A program made the position numbers and the translations under genes. Of a stretch of DNA of 64,000 bases, positions 7,033 to 15,141 are shown one piece after another. Under the pieces are notes generated by a model, which worked only from the letters and a program-made list of their open reading frames with translations, had not been told where the DNA came from and searched no databases. Source of the stretch: Allofournierella sp. (GTDB lineage: Bacteria > Bacillota > Clostridia > Oscillospirales > Ruminococcaceae); NCBI GenBank assembly GCA_020025635.1, contig JAHHRU010000006.1, positions 1-64,000 on the forward strand, written 5' to 3'. Position 1 is the first letter of the stretch. Every line of letters starts with the position of its first letter.

Positions 7033-9273
7033 TCAGCCGGCCGCAAACAGCAGAAGTGCCTCCAGGGCCGCTGCTGCGCCCAAAAGCCCGCTGCAAAGGG
7101 TGAGTGCGCCGCTGCGGTCTTTTTTGCGGGCAAAGGTGTCGAAATCGCCCAGCCACAGCAAAAACAGCGGCAGCACCGGCAGCAGATACCGTCCCTGGAT
7201 GCCGAACACCACCTGGCTGTTGATGGGGGTCCAGTTGATGCAGGCTGCGATCATCAGAAGGGCAACCGCCGCCGCGGTAAGGCCGATACCCCACCGCACC
7301 CCGTTTGTGAGCCGCCGGGGCTCGTTTGCCCCGCGCATGGAAACTGCCAAAACCAGCAGCAAAAGGCCGATGGTCAGTGTCCAGCTCAGCTGGATGCCGT
7401 GCACGATGGGTTCACCAGGCAGGCTTCCCAAAAGGCCCTGCAAATATACAGGAAGCTCCCGGCCGACGGTGTTCAGCACCAGCTTCACCGCCTGCATCGG
7501 GTGAGACAACGCATATCCCACCGAGAACACATACAGGGATTCGCCGTTGGGCTGAATGGATGCGGCATATTCCTCGGGCGTCAGGTGGATACCGCTGTTG
7601 CTGCCGATCCACACGGCGGCCGCCGCCCCCAGCAGCACCACCGCCCCGATGCCGGCAAAAACAGCTTTGCGGTAAAACGGCCGGTCGTTCCACAGATACC
7701 AGCTCAGGGCAAAGGCAATGGCCAAAATGACCACGCCCACAAAGGCAAGGCCGATGCGGTCCACATCCACCGCCAAAAACACGCTGGCCAGTGCGGCACG
7801 GTTCACCGAAAGCCAGCTTGCCAGCCCGGCCCCCAGGATGCCCGCCTTCCAGAGGATGGCCTGCGTTTTGCCGCCCAGCTTTTTGGCCGGGATCATCAGG
7901 CACAGCAGCACCACCGGCAGATAGATGGCCTTGCTGGGTGCCAGCAGAAGGGCCAGCGCCGCCAGCACAAGGCAGTGCCCCGCGCCGAATGCCCCGTCCC
8001 CATACCGGCCCTTTAAGCAAAGGGCTGTGAACAGAAAGCTCAGGCCGATCACTGCCGGGTCCGCCGAAAGGCTTCCCGCCAGCGACAGACAGGCCGGCAG
8101 AAGCCCCGCCGCAAAGAACAGGGATTTGCCCACCGGCGCTGCCCGCACGGCCAGCGCCGCCAGCAGCGCAAACAGCACAAGATTGAACACCCGGCCCAAA
8201 AACAGCATGGGATAAAAGCCAAGGCCCAGTTTGCGGGCCAAGAGCATCCCCAGCGACTGGGCCAGATACTGGACCGGCTGCACCGAAATGGGGCTGCGCA
8301 CCTGCGCCGTTTGGGAAAGCTTTGGCGAAACGCCCGTTTTTGCAAAGCCATCGATGCTGTTTTTATAAGCAATGGGGCCGATGGGGCCGGAATGATCCAG
8401 CATGTGGGCGGCATCCTCCGCCCGCATGGGCAGAAGGTCATCCTCTGCGCCCGCACCGCCTGTCATGCGGCTTGCCATGCCATAGGCTCCGGCGGCGTGC
8501 ACATATTCATCCGGGCCGGCAAGCGGCGGGGTGACTGCCGCAAAAACAAAGCCCAGGCCCAGCGCAAACACCAGGAAAACTGTTTCCGGCTTTGCCTTTT
8601 TCACAAAGATGAGCCACCAGCCCAGCAGCAGCACCAAAGCCAAAACAAGGGCGATGGGCGCAAACCAGCGCAGGGCAAAGCCCTGCCCGGTGTAATTGGT
8701 GATATACTGCATCGCAGCCGTGCGCCCGCCTTGAGGCGTTTCGGCGGCATCGTAAAGCCAGAGCTCCGGGTTCGAAAGCTCCCCTTCGCCATACACAAGG
8801 CCCACCATATCTTCCGGGGTGTCGGGGGCAAAGCTCAGCCGGAACCGGTAGCTTTCGCCCGGCTGCAAAACAGCCGGTGCATCGAACAGCAGATCCACAA
8901 AGGCGCCGTCCAGGAAAACGGTCATATCGCCGGTGCCGCCGGCCACTGCCGTTTCCCCCGTCAGCAGCTCCAAAGTATAGCTGCCGTGGGAGACCCGGCC
9001 GCCGGTGGCGCTCATCAGCCGCAGGCCGTAAAGGGTCTGGCCGCTGCCTTTTGGCAGGGTGCCCTCAAGGCCCGCTGCCGGGTCTTTGGGGTAGAGGGTC
9101 TGTTTTTCGGTATATCCATCGTGCACGATCTGGTATTCGGGCACGTTTTTCATAATGTGGTGCAGATTGTAGCCGGTCCATCCAAGGGCCAGCACCAGCA
9201 GCAAAGCCAGCGCAAGCCCGCCCAGGGCCCGCCGGTGTTTTTTTGCCTGCCGGGCAGCACGCCTGCAAAGCAT
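7033..9273 (-). CDS. DUF2142 family multi-pass membrane protein
   Basis: A 746-residue integral membrane protein. One N-terminal membrane helix (about 20-40) leads into an extracytoplasmic beta-rich domain of ~170 residues, then about ten or more hydrophobic helices. The segment PPLAGPDEYVHAAGAYGMA, after the third helix, resembles the acidic loop of DUF2142 and related GT-C-fold glycosyltransferases. A role in envelope glycan assembly is plausible; donor and acceptor are unknown. It stands alone between its promoter and the downstream DUF1858 promoter. Confidence 0.78.
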   Translation of the reverse strand: MLCRRAARQAKKHRRALGGLALALLLVLALGWTGYNLHHIMKNVPEYQIVHDGYTEKQTLYPKDPAAGLEGTLPKGSGQTLYGLRLMSATGGRVSHGSYTLELLTGETAVAGGTGDMTVFLDGAFVDLLFDAPAVLQPGESYRFRLSFAPDTPEDMVGLVYGEGELSNPELWLYDAAETPQGGRTAAMQYITNYTGQGFALRWFAPIALVLALVLLLGWWLIFVKKAKPETVFLVFALGLGFVFAAVTPPLAGPDEYVHAAGAYGMASRMTGGAGAEDDLLPMRAEDAAHMLDHSGPIGPIAYKNSIDGFAKTGVSPKLSQTAQVRSPISVQPVQYLAQSLGMLLARKLGLGFYPMLFLGRVFNLVLFALLAALAVRAAPVGKSLFFAAGLLPACLSLAGSLSADPAVIGLSFLFTALCLKGRYGDGAFGAGHCLVLAALALLLAPSKAIYLPVVLLCLMIPAKKLGGKTQAILWKAGILGAGLASWLSVNRAALASVFLAVDVDRIGLAFVGVVILAIAFALSWYLWNDRPFYRKAVFAGIGAVVLLGAAAAVWIGSNSGIHLTPEEYAASIQPNGESLYVFSVGYALSHPMQAVKLVLNTVGRELPVYLQGLLGSLPGEPIVHGIQLSWTLTIGLLLLVLAVSMRGANEPRRLTNGVRWGIGLTAAAVALLMIAACINWTPINSQVVFGIQGRYLLPVLPLFLLWLGDFDTFARKKDRSGALTLCSGLLGAAAALEALLLFAAG

Positions 9274-9308
9274 GGGAGCATCCCCTTTCGTCGGTATGAT
9301 CTTTGGTT

Positions 9309-9337
9309 ATTGTACCGCAAAACCCGCCGAAATACAA
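9309..9337 (-). promoter_or_regulatory. Promoter of the DUF2142 gene
   Basis: TTGTAT and TACAAT with 17 bp between them lie about 36 bp upstream of the start codon. Confidence 0.65.
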
Positions 9338-9339
9338 GA

Positions 9340-9361
9340 AAAGGGCCGCCGGAGCGGCCCA
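9340..9361 (-). terminator. Second terminator hairpin after the zinc-ribbon gene
   Basis: GGGCCGCTCCGGCGGCCC followed on the minus strand by TTTTC. It backs up the stronger hairpin at 9381-9413. Confidence 0.5.
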
Positions 9362-9380
9362 AACGCAGGCTTTCAGGGCA

Positions 9381-9413
9381 AAAGAAAAGAGCGCTCCTTT
9401 CGGAACGCTCTTT
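9381..9413 (-). terminator. Rho-independent terminator of the zinc-ribbon gene
   Basis: AAAGAGCG and CGCTCTTT form the stem around TCCgaaaGGA and are followed by TTCTTTT on the minus strand. Confidence 0.75.
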
Positions 9414-9428
9414 CATTAAGCAGAAAAA

Positions 9429-9707
9429 TTACTGCTCATCCTTCATCTTTGCGAAGCACTCGCTGCAGTAAACAGGGCGGTCCTCACGGGGCTGGAAGGG
9501 AACCTTGCAAGCCTTGCCACAGGCAGCGCAGGTAGCGTCGAACATCTCACGGGTACCACGGGTGGCGTTCTTGCGGGCATCGCGGCAGCTCTTGCAGCGC
9601 TGGGGCTCATTCTCGAAGCCACGGCTTGCATAAAACTCCTGCTCACCTGCGGAGAACACGAACTCCTTGCCGCACTCTTTGCATACTAAGGTCTTGTCTT
9701 CAAACAT
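9429..9707 (-). CDS. Zinc-ribbon domain protein
   Basis: A 92-residue cytoplasmic protein with paired Cys knuckles: CKECGKEF (13-20) with CKSC (38-41), and CAACGKAC (60-67) with CSEC (80-83). This is the CxxC-CxxC pattern of the probable zinc-ribbon family (zf-trcl-like) of uncharacterised clostridial proteins. Nucleic-acid or protein binding is likely but not demonstrated. An AGGAGAT site precedes the ATG. Its mRNA seems to start with a tRNA-like element. Confidence 0.85.
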   Translation of the reverse strand: MFEDKTLVCKECGKEFVFSAGEQEFYASRGFENEPQRCKSCRDARKNATRGTREMFDATCAACGKACKVPFQPREDRPVYCSECFAKMKDEQ

Positions 9708-9736
9708 GCTAGATATCTCCTCTGCATTTGTTATTT

Positions 9737-9806
9737 TGCCCGCGGAAGGATTTCAACCATCACCTTTGGTCTGGACCAATGCTCTAAATGTTAAGCTACA
9801 GGGGCA
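9737..9806 (-). ncRNA. Degenerate tRNA-like element in the zinc-ribbon mRNA leader
   Basis: The minus strand folds like a shrunken tRNA. The acceptor strands GCCCCTG and CGCGGGC pair with one mismatch and one G-U. The D arm is GCTT/GAGC, preceded by TA and followed by A. A TTGGT/ACCAA arm stands where the anticodon arm should be but has a loop of only 4. A T-arm-like GATGG/CCTTC has the loop TTGAAAT, close to the consensus TTCGAAT. It cannot be a normal decoding tRNA. The promoter 8 bp away would start transcription at its first base. A decayed tRNA or a tRNA-mimic regulator are both possible. Confidence 0.55.
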
Positions 9807-9813
9807 CATATTG

Positions 9814-9842
9814 AATATATTGCTAAGCCCGTTTGGGCTCAA
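9814..9842 (-). promoter_or_regulatory. Promoter of the tRNA-like element and zinc-ribbon gene
   Basis: TTGAGC and TATATT with a 17 bp spacer, overlapping the stop end of the sigma-factor gene. The predicted start is about 9806-9807, the 5' end of the tRNA-like element. Confidence 0.55.
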
Positions 9843-10396
9843 GCCTGATTGGGGTCCTGCTCACTGCGCAGTTTGCGGCGGAGCCGGAACAGGGCGTTCT
9901 CCACTGCTTTGGGGGTCCTGCCCAGCTGACACGCGATCTGCTGGTAGCTGCTGCCATCCAAATACCGGCTCAGCACCGCCTGTTCAAAGGGCGAAAGGCG
10001 TGAGCTGATGGCCTCCAGAGTTGCCGCCATCTGCTCACGGCGAATGGCGATCTCCTCCGGCCCGGGAGAGGGCTGATCCTCATCCAGAGGAAGGCTGTTG
10101 TTCAATGGGCCATGCTTTTTTCGGCCGGCTGCCCGCGCGGCTGCCGATACTGCATTCTGAATGCAGACCGATGCATAGGTCTCAAACCCCGTGCCCTGAT
10201 CCGGGCGGTAGCTTTTCAGGGCGGCGAACAGGCCGATGATTCCTTCCTGAAGGGCATCCTCCTGTTCAAGCCCCGGGCAGACGCCCCGGGCCGCCGTTAT
10301 GCGCAGGCACGGCATCATGGATGCCAGCACTGCCGCAAGCGCCGTTTCATTTCCGGCCTTTGCATCCTGGATGAGCTGGGGGGTAAGATGGGCCAT
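9839..10396 (-). CDS. Sigma-70 family RNA polymerase sigma factor (SigH-like)
   Basis: A 185-residue alternative sigma factor. Region 2 reads DALQEGIIGLFAALKSY and continues with FETYASVCIQNAV (about 45-80). Region 4 reads LSPFEQAVLSRYLDGSS then the helix-turn-helix YQQIACQLGRTPKAVENAL. Size and pattern match the SigH/SigI-like group of Firmicutes; the regulon is unknown. An upstream in-frame ATG at 10444 was rejected because GGAG sits 7 nt before the ATG at 10396. No anti-sigma gene is adjacent. Confidence 0.85.
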   Translation of the reverse strand: MAHLTPQLIQDAKAGNETALAAVLASMMPCLRITAARGVCPGLEQEDALQEGIIGLFAALKSYRPDQGTGFETYASVCIQNAVSAAARAAGRKKHGPLNNSLPLDEDQPSPGPEEIAIRREQMAATLEAISSRLSPFEQAVLSRYLDGSSYQQIACQLGRTPKAVENALFRLRRKLRSEQDPNQA

Positions 10397-10455
10397 ACTG
10401 CATCTCCGACCAGGCCGCCGGAATGCGGCCCTGCATAGCTTCAATATACTTTATC

Positions 10456-10484
10456 AGTTTAACCGTTTCGCAGGAATTTGTCAA
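10456..10484 (-). promoter_or_regulatory. Promoter of the sigma-factor gene
   Basis: TTGACA and TAAACT separated by 17 bp. The predicted leader is about 50 nt. Confidence 0.65.
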
Positions 10485-10559
10485 CAAAATTATACCCAAT
10501 CTTTACCCCATAAATCCAGACAAATGCTACAATTTCAGGGGTTTTGCTCAAATTGCCTC

Positions 10560-10588
10560 TTGATTTTCCGGCAAAACCATATTATAAT
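10560..10588 (+). promoter_or_regulatory. Promoter of tRNA-Leu
   Basis: TTGATT and TATAAT with 17 bp spacing end 14 bp before the tRNA. Confidence 0.75.
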
Positions 10589-10602
10589 AGTTTTTGTTAT
10601 TC

Positions 10603-10688
10603 GCCGATGTGTCGGAATGGCAGACGATGCGGACTCAAAATCCGTTGGTGGCAACACCGTGTGGGTTCAAGTCCCACCATCGGCACCA
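10603..10688 (+). tRNA. tRNA-Leu (anticodon CAA)
   Basis: An 86 nt class II tRNA with encoded CCA. GCCGATG pairs with CATCGGC. The anticodon loop CTCAAAA gives CAA, which reads UUG. The long variable arm TTGGTGGCAACACC and T loop GGGTTCAAGTCCC are typical of tRNA-Leu. It is a single-gene unit with its own promoter and terminator. Confidence 0.96.
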
Positions 10689-10689
10689 A

Positions 10690-10723
10690 AACGGAGCAAG
10701 CTTTTCAGCCTGCTCCGTTTTTT
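10690..10723 (+). terminator. Terminator of tRNA-Leu
   Basis: ACGGAGCA pairs with TGCTCCGT around a short loop, followed by TTTTTT. Confidence 0.85.
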
Positions 10724-10855
10724 GCATTTTCCCATGCGGCACCCATGCCGATGCCCCGCCGCCTGCCCCAAAAGCTTTTGCCTTTTTCCGCTTGCAGCTT
10801 TCCCGGTGTTTTTCGGGTTTTCGGCAAAAGGAATGTTCTTTTGAAAAACAAGAAA

Positions 10856-10904
10856 AAAAGGGCCGCTGACCTTTGCACCTGCAAAGTGTGTCAGCGGCCC
10901 TTTT
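10856..10904 (-). terminator. Terminator of the immunity-like gene pair
   Basis: GGGCCGCTGAC and GTCAGCGGCCC form a strong stem and the minus strand ends in TTTTTTTC. The loop contains a second small CTTTGCA/TGCAAAG pairing. Confidence 0.8.
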
Positions 10905-10941
10905 GCGATTTTCGGTTATTTTTCAGCGGCATCGCCGCAAA

Positions 10942-11382
10942 TCATTGTGCGTTTTTCATGTGCTCCAGATAATCGGTGCCCACATAGACCACCTGGTCAT
11001 CGTCGATGACAAATCCGATATTTTCGCCCCACTCGCCTTCGCCTTCCACAGCGTATGCGGGCCGGTCATCTTTGCCTGCCATATCCACATAAAACACCCC
11101 AAACCAGCAATGATTCAGGATATCCCGAGGGTCCTCCAGCTCCGGCAGGTCGAAATCCTCCTCGATCCCGCCCTCTTGTGCGCAGACGATGAGCTTTTCA
11201 CAGATCTCATCGATCGCCTTTGAGGGAAGGGCGTTGAAGGCCTCCACGCATTTTTCGGCACATTCTTTGTAGTCCGGCCATTCTGTTATGACATACACAA
11301 TGAATTCATCATCTTCCTCATTGCGGAAAAATGCGCTGTTGAACCGCCCTTCTCCTTCTTCATGCTCCAGCCAACGAATCAT
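10942..11382 (-). CDS. Hypothetical acidic protein, immunity-like
   Basis: A 146-residue soluble protein, very acidic and rich in aromatic residues, with segments such as EFIVYVITEWPDYKEC and GEWGENIGFVIDDDQVVYVG. I do not recognise the family. It has no signal peptide or membrane helix. It starts one base after the SUKH gene stop; its AGGAGG site lies inside that gene's last codons, so the two are translated together. Acidic cytoplasmic proteins next to SUKH genes are often immunity proteins against contact-dependent toxins, but no toxin gene is present. Confidence 0.7.
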   Translation of the reverse strand: MIRWLEHEEGEGRFNSAFFRNEEDDEFIVYVITEWPDYKECAEKCVEAFNALPSKAIDEICEKLIVCAQEGGIEEDFDLPELEDPRDILNHCWFGVFYVDMAGKDDRPAYAVEGEGEWGENIGFVIDDDQVVYVGTDYLEHMKNAQ

Positions 11383-11383
11383 T

Positions 11384-11794
11384 TCAATCCTCCTGATCTT
11401 CTTGGTATTCTTCTTCCATGTCTTTTAAAAATTCCACCAGAGATGCATAAGCTCCTTCGATTTCACAGTCGGACTCATGGTCCCACGATGTGATCCAAAG
11501 CCCCTCATCATCCGGCTGATAGCTGCAAATCCAAAAAGAAAAATATCGGTCAAATCCAAAGCAGAACCAGCCCTCGCTTTTGAACGGTTCTCCACTGTTT
11601 GAGGTTTCCAATGCATCTTTCGGTGAATTAATTACGCCAAAAGGAAATTCCAAGCTCTCATAGCTTGTATACAGTTCCTTCAGCGGTTTTGGTATCTGCG
11701 CCGGTATTTCTTCGCCGCAGGTACGCTTTTGAGCGATCACCAAATCTCCGTATTTTTCTTTCATTTCTTCTATGAATTTTTCCAGTTCTGTCAT
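11384..11794 (-). CDS. SMI1/KNR4 (SUKH) family immunity-like protein
   Basis: A 136-residue cytoplasmic protein with the SUKH pattern: IPKPLKELYTSYESLEFPFG near residues 25-45, then GWFCFGFDRYFSFWICSY and a C-terminal YASLVEFLKDM helix. SUKH proteins are mostly immunity factors for polymorphic toxins. The start at 11794 follows GGTGGTGAAAAA; an in-frame extension to 11998 would cross the LTA-synthase terminator and is rejected. Base composition is more AT-rich than the neighbours, which suggests transfer. It is paired with the gene at 10942-11382. Confidence 0.75.
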   Translation of the reverse strand: MTELEKFIEEMKEKYGDLVIAQKRTCGEEIPAQIPKPLKELYTSYESLEFPFGVINSPKDALETSNSGEPFKSEGWFCFGFDRYFSFWICSYQPDDEGLWITSWDHESDCEIEGAYASLVEFLKDMEEEYQEDQED

Positions 11795-11956
11795 TTTTTC
11801 ACCACCATTTCCAAATCGATCGCTGCCTATGTTTGAGCAGATTATAGCACAGGAAAATAAAGAAATCCATTGGTTTTCCGGCCGGTCGGCAGAATTATTT
11901 TCTGCTTTTACGCCTTTGTTGAAAGCCGCGCCGCCCGGCCGTTTCGCTGTACACAA

Positions 11957-11990
11957 AAAGCACCGCCCCACGTCCGTGGGCGGTGCTTTT
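11957..11990. terminator. Terminator after the LTA-synthase-like gene
   Basis: AAAAGCACCGCCC pairs with GGGCGGTGCTTTT around an 8 nt loop. It ends in T-runs in both directions and sits just past the stop codon of the minus-strand gene. Confidence 0.85.
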
Positions 11991-11994
11991 TGGC

Positions 11995-13533
11995 TCATTG
12001 CTCCTTTTGGGCATACAGGAACTGTTCGTTGTAAAAATCCGATTTCCGGTCCAGCTCGTCAAACAGCTTTTCATAGCCGTACTCCTCCGAAAGGGTGGGG
12101 CTGCCGGAGAAAAGATTGGTTCCAAGGCCCAGCCGCTCACCCTGGATTTCCACCCCCAGTGCCGAAAGCGCCGTTGGGAAAAAGTCCAAAGTGGTGAAGC
12201 GCCGGTCCTTTTCGGCCTTGGCATCCGGCTGCTTTGCCGGGTTCAGAATGGCGTTGTACACCTTGCGCACGGTTCCGCCGTGGTGCTTATCCGAAGGATA
12301 GCCGGCATAAAAGCCGGACTCCATGCTGCAATGGTCACCGGTGATGATCACGGTGGTGTTTTCATAAAAGGGCTGCTCTTTGAGCCATTCCACAAACTCG
12401 TTCACCTGGCGGGAAGAGCAGGACCACACATTGCCGTACTGCTCCGGGTGCTCGTTTCTGCACAGAGGGCAGACATAGCCGCCGCCGTTGTGGGTGTCGA
12501 TGGTAATGCAGTAGAAATTGAAGGGCTCCGGGTTTTTGGAAATTTCGGTGAGCTTTTCCTTTGCGTAATCGAACAGCTTTTTGTCCTCCATCCCCCACCA
12601 CACAAAGTAGTCGTTTGGGATGAATTTTTCTCTGCGGGCAGCGGTATGGTCCCAGATGGTATAGTTTCCGTGCTGGCGCATCAGGGTATCCTGACCGCCG
12701 AATTTTGCCGCAGAGCCCAGCATGTAATAGTTTTTGTAGCCCTCGTCTTCCAGGATGTCTCCCAGTGCGGTAACGCCCGGCAGGAACTGCTCATATTTGC
12801 CCATGCTGTTATCCGCACCCATGCCGCCCTCATATTTGTAAAGCTTTAAGGGCAGGCCGGAAAACTGGGCCACCATGCCGGCCACGGTCCAGCCGCAGGC
12901 GGGCGCAACGGCGGCCCCTTCCAGCAGCTGCGACTGGGAAAAGCTCACGTTGTCCTTTGCGATCTGGGTAAGCTCCGGGGTATAGTTCACATCAAACAGG
13001 CCGCCGTTTGCCTTGTCCTGATTGGAGCTTTCGCCGGATTCCATCATGATCCATACAAGGTTCCGCTTCTTTGCGGGAAATTCCAGCTGCACAGAGCCGG
13101 GGTCCACATATTCCTCTTCAATAAAGGTGGAGCGGTTCAGCTGGTTTTTGAAAAAGCCCAAAAAGGAAAATTCCACCTCGGCCGCTGCCAGCAAAAGCAC
13201 CGTCCACACCGCAGCCAGCAAAACCAGCCGTTTCCGGCTTTTCTTTTCGGCCCGCCGGGGATTTTTGCGCCGGTAAGCAAAAGCCGCACCAAGGGCTGCC
13301 GCTGCAAGCAGCACCGCCGGCAAAAGCGCCTGCAAAAGGAATGCCTGCACAAAGCCGGAGCCGCTGCCCTCCAGCGGCATATTCAGGGTGAACAGGATCT
13401 CATCCATGCCGATGCGGCCAAAATGCACAGCGGCCCAAATCAGGCTCAGCGTTAAAAAAAGCAGCAGAAAGAGCCACAGCCCCACACCCACTGCTTTGGC
13501 CCTGCGGCCGGTTTCCTTCTTTTTGTTCTCCAC
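11995..13533 (-). CDS. LTA synthase-type sulfatase-fold membrane enzyme
   Basis: A 512-residue membrane protein with an extracellular alkaline-phosphatase/sulfatase-fold domain. Such enzymes transfer phosphoglycerol to lipoteichoic acid or other glycans. Hydrophobic helices are seen near 17-37, 60-85 and 105-123, fewer than the five in classical LtaS. The catalytic domain begins NLVWIMMESGESSNQ (about 158-172), where the nucleophile is expected, and has TVIITGDHCSME with metal-binding Asp-His near residue 400. The product could be a phosphoglycerol transferase rather than a true LtaS. It is a single-gene unit. Confidence 0.85.
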   Translation of the reverse strand: MENKKKETGRRAKAVGVGLWLFLLLFLTLSLIWAAVHFGRIGMDEILFTLNMPLEGSGSGFVQAFLLQALLPAVLLAAAALGAAFAYRRKNPRRAEKKSRKRLVLLAAVWTVLLLAAAEVEFSFLGFFKNQLNRSTFIEEEYVDPGSVQLEFPAKKRNLVWIMMESGESSNQDKANGGLFDVNYTPELTQIAKDNVSFSQSQLLEGAAVAPACGWTVAGMVAQFSGLPLKLYKYEGGMGADNSMGKYEQFLPGVTALGDILEDEGYKNYYMLGSAAKFGGQDTLMRQHGNYTIWDHTAARREKFIPNDYFVWWGMEDKKLFDYAKEKLTEISKNPEPFNFYCITIDTHNGGGYVCPLCRNEHPEQYGNVWSCSSRQVNEFVEWLKEQPFYENTTVIITGDHCSMESGFYAGYPSDKHHGGTVRKVYNAILNPAKQPDAKAEKDRRFTTLDFFPTALSALGVEIQGERLGLGTNLFSGSPTLSEEYGYEKLFDELDRKSDFYNEQFLYAQKEQ

Positions 13534-13598
13534 GTTTTCTACCCTTCTCTTTTAATCCCTTTGGAACCGGTTCCAGCCGGGCCAAAATCAACTTTTCT

Positions 13599-13627
13599 AT
13601 TATAGCAAATCAGCAAAATGCTTTCAA
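13599..13627 (-). promoter_or_regulatory. Promoter of the LTA-synthase-like gene
   Basis: TTGAAA and TATAAT with a 17 bp spacer. It overlaps the region just past the DUF4177 gene. Confidence 0.7.
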
Positions 13628-13646
13628 GGGACGGCCCTGCGGCCTT

Positions 13647-13811
13647 TTACCCCTGTTTTGCCGGGCGCTCAAGCGTGATGACCAGGCGGTAAGACATGGC
13701 GGTTTCCCAAAAGGTCACGGCCTTGACCGTCCAATTTTCGGCTGCGTATCGGTTCATTTCCTGCTCGGCATCCTCGGGAGTCTTTACCGTGATCACTTTA
13801 TACTCCATCAT
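13647..13811 (-). CDS. Small DUF4177-like protein
   Basis: A 54-residue protein, MMEYKVITVKTPEDAEQEMN at the start, then a short helix and SYRLVITLERP. This matches the DUF4177 pattern: a beta strand, a helix and a strand, function unknown. The start at 13811 is chosen because AGGAGA lies 9 nt before it. A longer in-frame reading would overlap the GNAT gene and has no ribosome site. It lies 31 bp after the GNAT gene in the same direction and may be its last partner. Confidence 0.7.
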   Translation of the reverse strand: MMEYKVITVKTPEDAEQEMNRYAAENWTVKAVTFWETAMSYRLVITLERPAKQG

Positions 13812-13842
13812 AAAAACCGGTCTCCTTTCAGGCAGCTCCCAA

Positions 13843-14373
13843 TCAGGGAATATAGGATCTAAAGTTTTCGGGGGTAAGTTCATACAGCACTGCCGATTGA
13901 AGCTGCCCCAGCTGATCCCGCCAGGAATCCACTTCCACCGCAGTTTTTTGAAAGCCAAGCTGTTCGTAAACATGCTGTGCCCTCTCATTTTTAAGGCTTG
14001 TATCCACGGTGATTTTGGAGATACCATACACGGAAAAGAGTTCCCGAATGAAAAGGCTCAAAGCAAGCTTGCCCAGACCGTGATTTTGGTTGGATGCATC
14101 ACAAATTTTAATGCCGATCTGTGCAGTTTTGCTCTCTTTTGCGATGCGGTAATTCATTTCACCAATGGGAACTCCCTTTGACAGGAGGATGCAAAGCCGA
14201 TTCCGATCATTGCCCCCCTCGATTTCCTTTATCACCTTTTCCAGGGTGGTTCCCAGTCCTTTGGGAAACCCCGCATGGGCCATCACCGCTCCATCATTCC
14301 ACCAGGCACAGATCTGCTCTGCATCGGACACAGCGGCATTTCGAATTTGAATATTTTGATAATGAATGTCCAT
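13843..14373 (-). CDS. GNAT family N-acetyltransferase
   Basis: A 176-residue acetyl-CoA-dependent acetyltransferase of unknown substrate. It has IQIRNAAVSDAEQICAWWND at the N-terminus. The acetyl-CoA site is approximated by NQNHGLGKLALSLFIRELF (about 95-113). YEQLGFQKTAVEVDSW is the typical GNAT C-terminus. Its shape resembles RimJ/RimL-like and aminoglycoside-type GNATs. The ATG at 14373 has GGAG 8 nt upstream; a TTG at 14445 is less likely. The gene is AT-rich relative to the core genes. Confidence 0.85.
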   Translation of the reverse strand: MDIHYQNIQIRNAAVSDAEQICAWWNDGAVMAHAGFPKGLGTTLEKVIKEIEGGNDRNRLCILLSKGVPIGEMNYRIAKESKTAQIGIKICDASNQNHGLGKLALSLFIRELFSVYGISKITVDTSLKNERAQHVYEQLGFQKTAVEVDSWRDQLGQLQSAVLYELTPENFRSYIP

Positions 14374-14434
14374 TCCAATCACTCCATTTATAAAATCCAT
14401 CTGTTTTGAAAATCTGCCGGCCTCTCTCCTTGTT

Positions 14435-15049
14435 TTATTTTCCAATCAGGATCTCCGGGCAGTCTTTTTCCCGCATCGCATATATCGTTTTCAATTCTTC
14501 CAGCACATCTTCTTTTTTGCGAACAAGCCCTTTGAAGTGGCTCACAAGCAAAAAAGGAGAACGCAGACTATTCAGTACGTCAATTTCTTCTTTCAGCAGC
14601 TGCGCATTATACACATAGCGGTCATTCTTCGCTTTGCAGTAAAGGGCATCGCCTACAAACGCATAGGTCCCGTCTATTTCCAGCCCCAGGCTGCCTTTTG
14701 CGTGGCTGGACGGCAACGGAAAGATATACAGATTTCCAATGCTGACCGGTTCAGTAACAATGTGGATGCCGCCGTCTGCCGCCATTTCTTTTGGAAGGTG
14801 CCCATAGGTTTCTTTTGAAAGATACAGCTCTTTGGGCCGGAGCCTGCCGATATTGCCAATGTGATCTGCGTGAAAATGGGACAGGACCACGTTGCAGCCT
14901 TCCTTGAGTTCCGAGATCGGGTTTTCTCCGTTCCCCACATCATAAAGCCAGGCGGCATCGTTTTCCCGAATGATCCCCACGTCTGCCGAAAGAGGATGAT
15001 CGGATGCTTCGATGCAGCTGATTTTTTCGTTCACGATGATCTTATTCAT
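14435..15049 (-). CDS. MBL-fold metallohydrolase
   Basis: A 204-residue metallo-beta-lactamase-fold hydrolase. The zinc motif HFHADHIG falls near residues 60-67. Later ligands are supplied by SSHAKGSLG (about 113) and FVGDALYC (about 130), with LLVSHFKG as a final His. The substrate cannot be read from the sequence; the family spans lactonases, thioesterases and phosphodiesterases. The ATG at 15049 has GGGAGGT at good distance. Transcription probably starts in the repeated promoter element at 15142-15247, with the GNAT and DUF4177 genes downstream. Confidence 0.85.
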   Translation of the reverse strand: MNKIIVNEKISCIEASDHPLSADVGIIRENDAAWLYDVGNGENPISELKEGCNVVLSHFHADHIGNIGRLRPKELYLSKETYGHLPKEMAADGGIHIVTEPVSIGNLYIFPLPSSHAKGSLGLEIDGTYAFVGDALYCKAKNDRYVYNAQLLKEEIDVLNSLRSPFLLVSHFKGLVRKKEDVLEELKTIYAMREKDCPEILIGK

Positions 15050-15141
15050 TTTAGCACCTCCCAAGTGTCACCATTATCCGCCAAATTCGAATGTTCAAGG
15101 GCTGTATTTCAAAGTTCGAAGCGCTTTCAGCGCTCTGCATC

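Noticed and set aside
9737..9806. Functional tRNA on the minus strand
   Set aside because: The anticodon arm has a 4 nt loop, the acceptor has a mismatch and there is no CCA. It is reported instead as a tRNA-like element.
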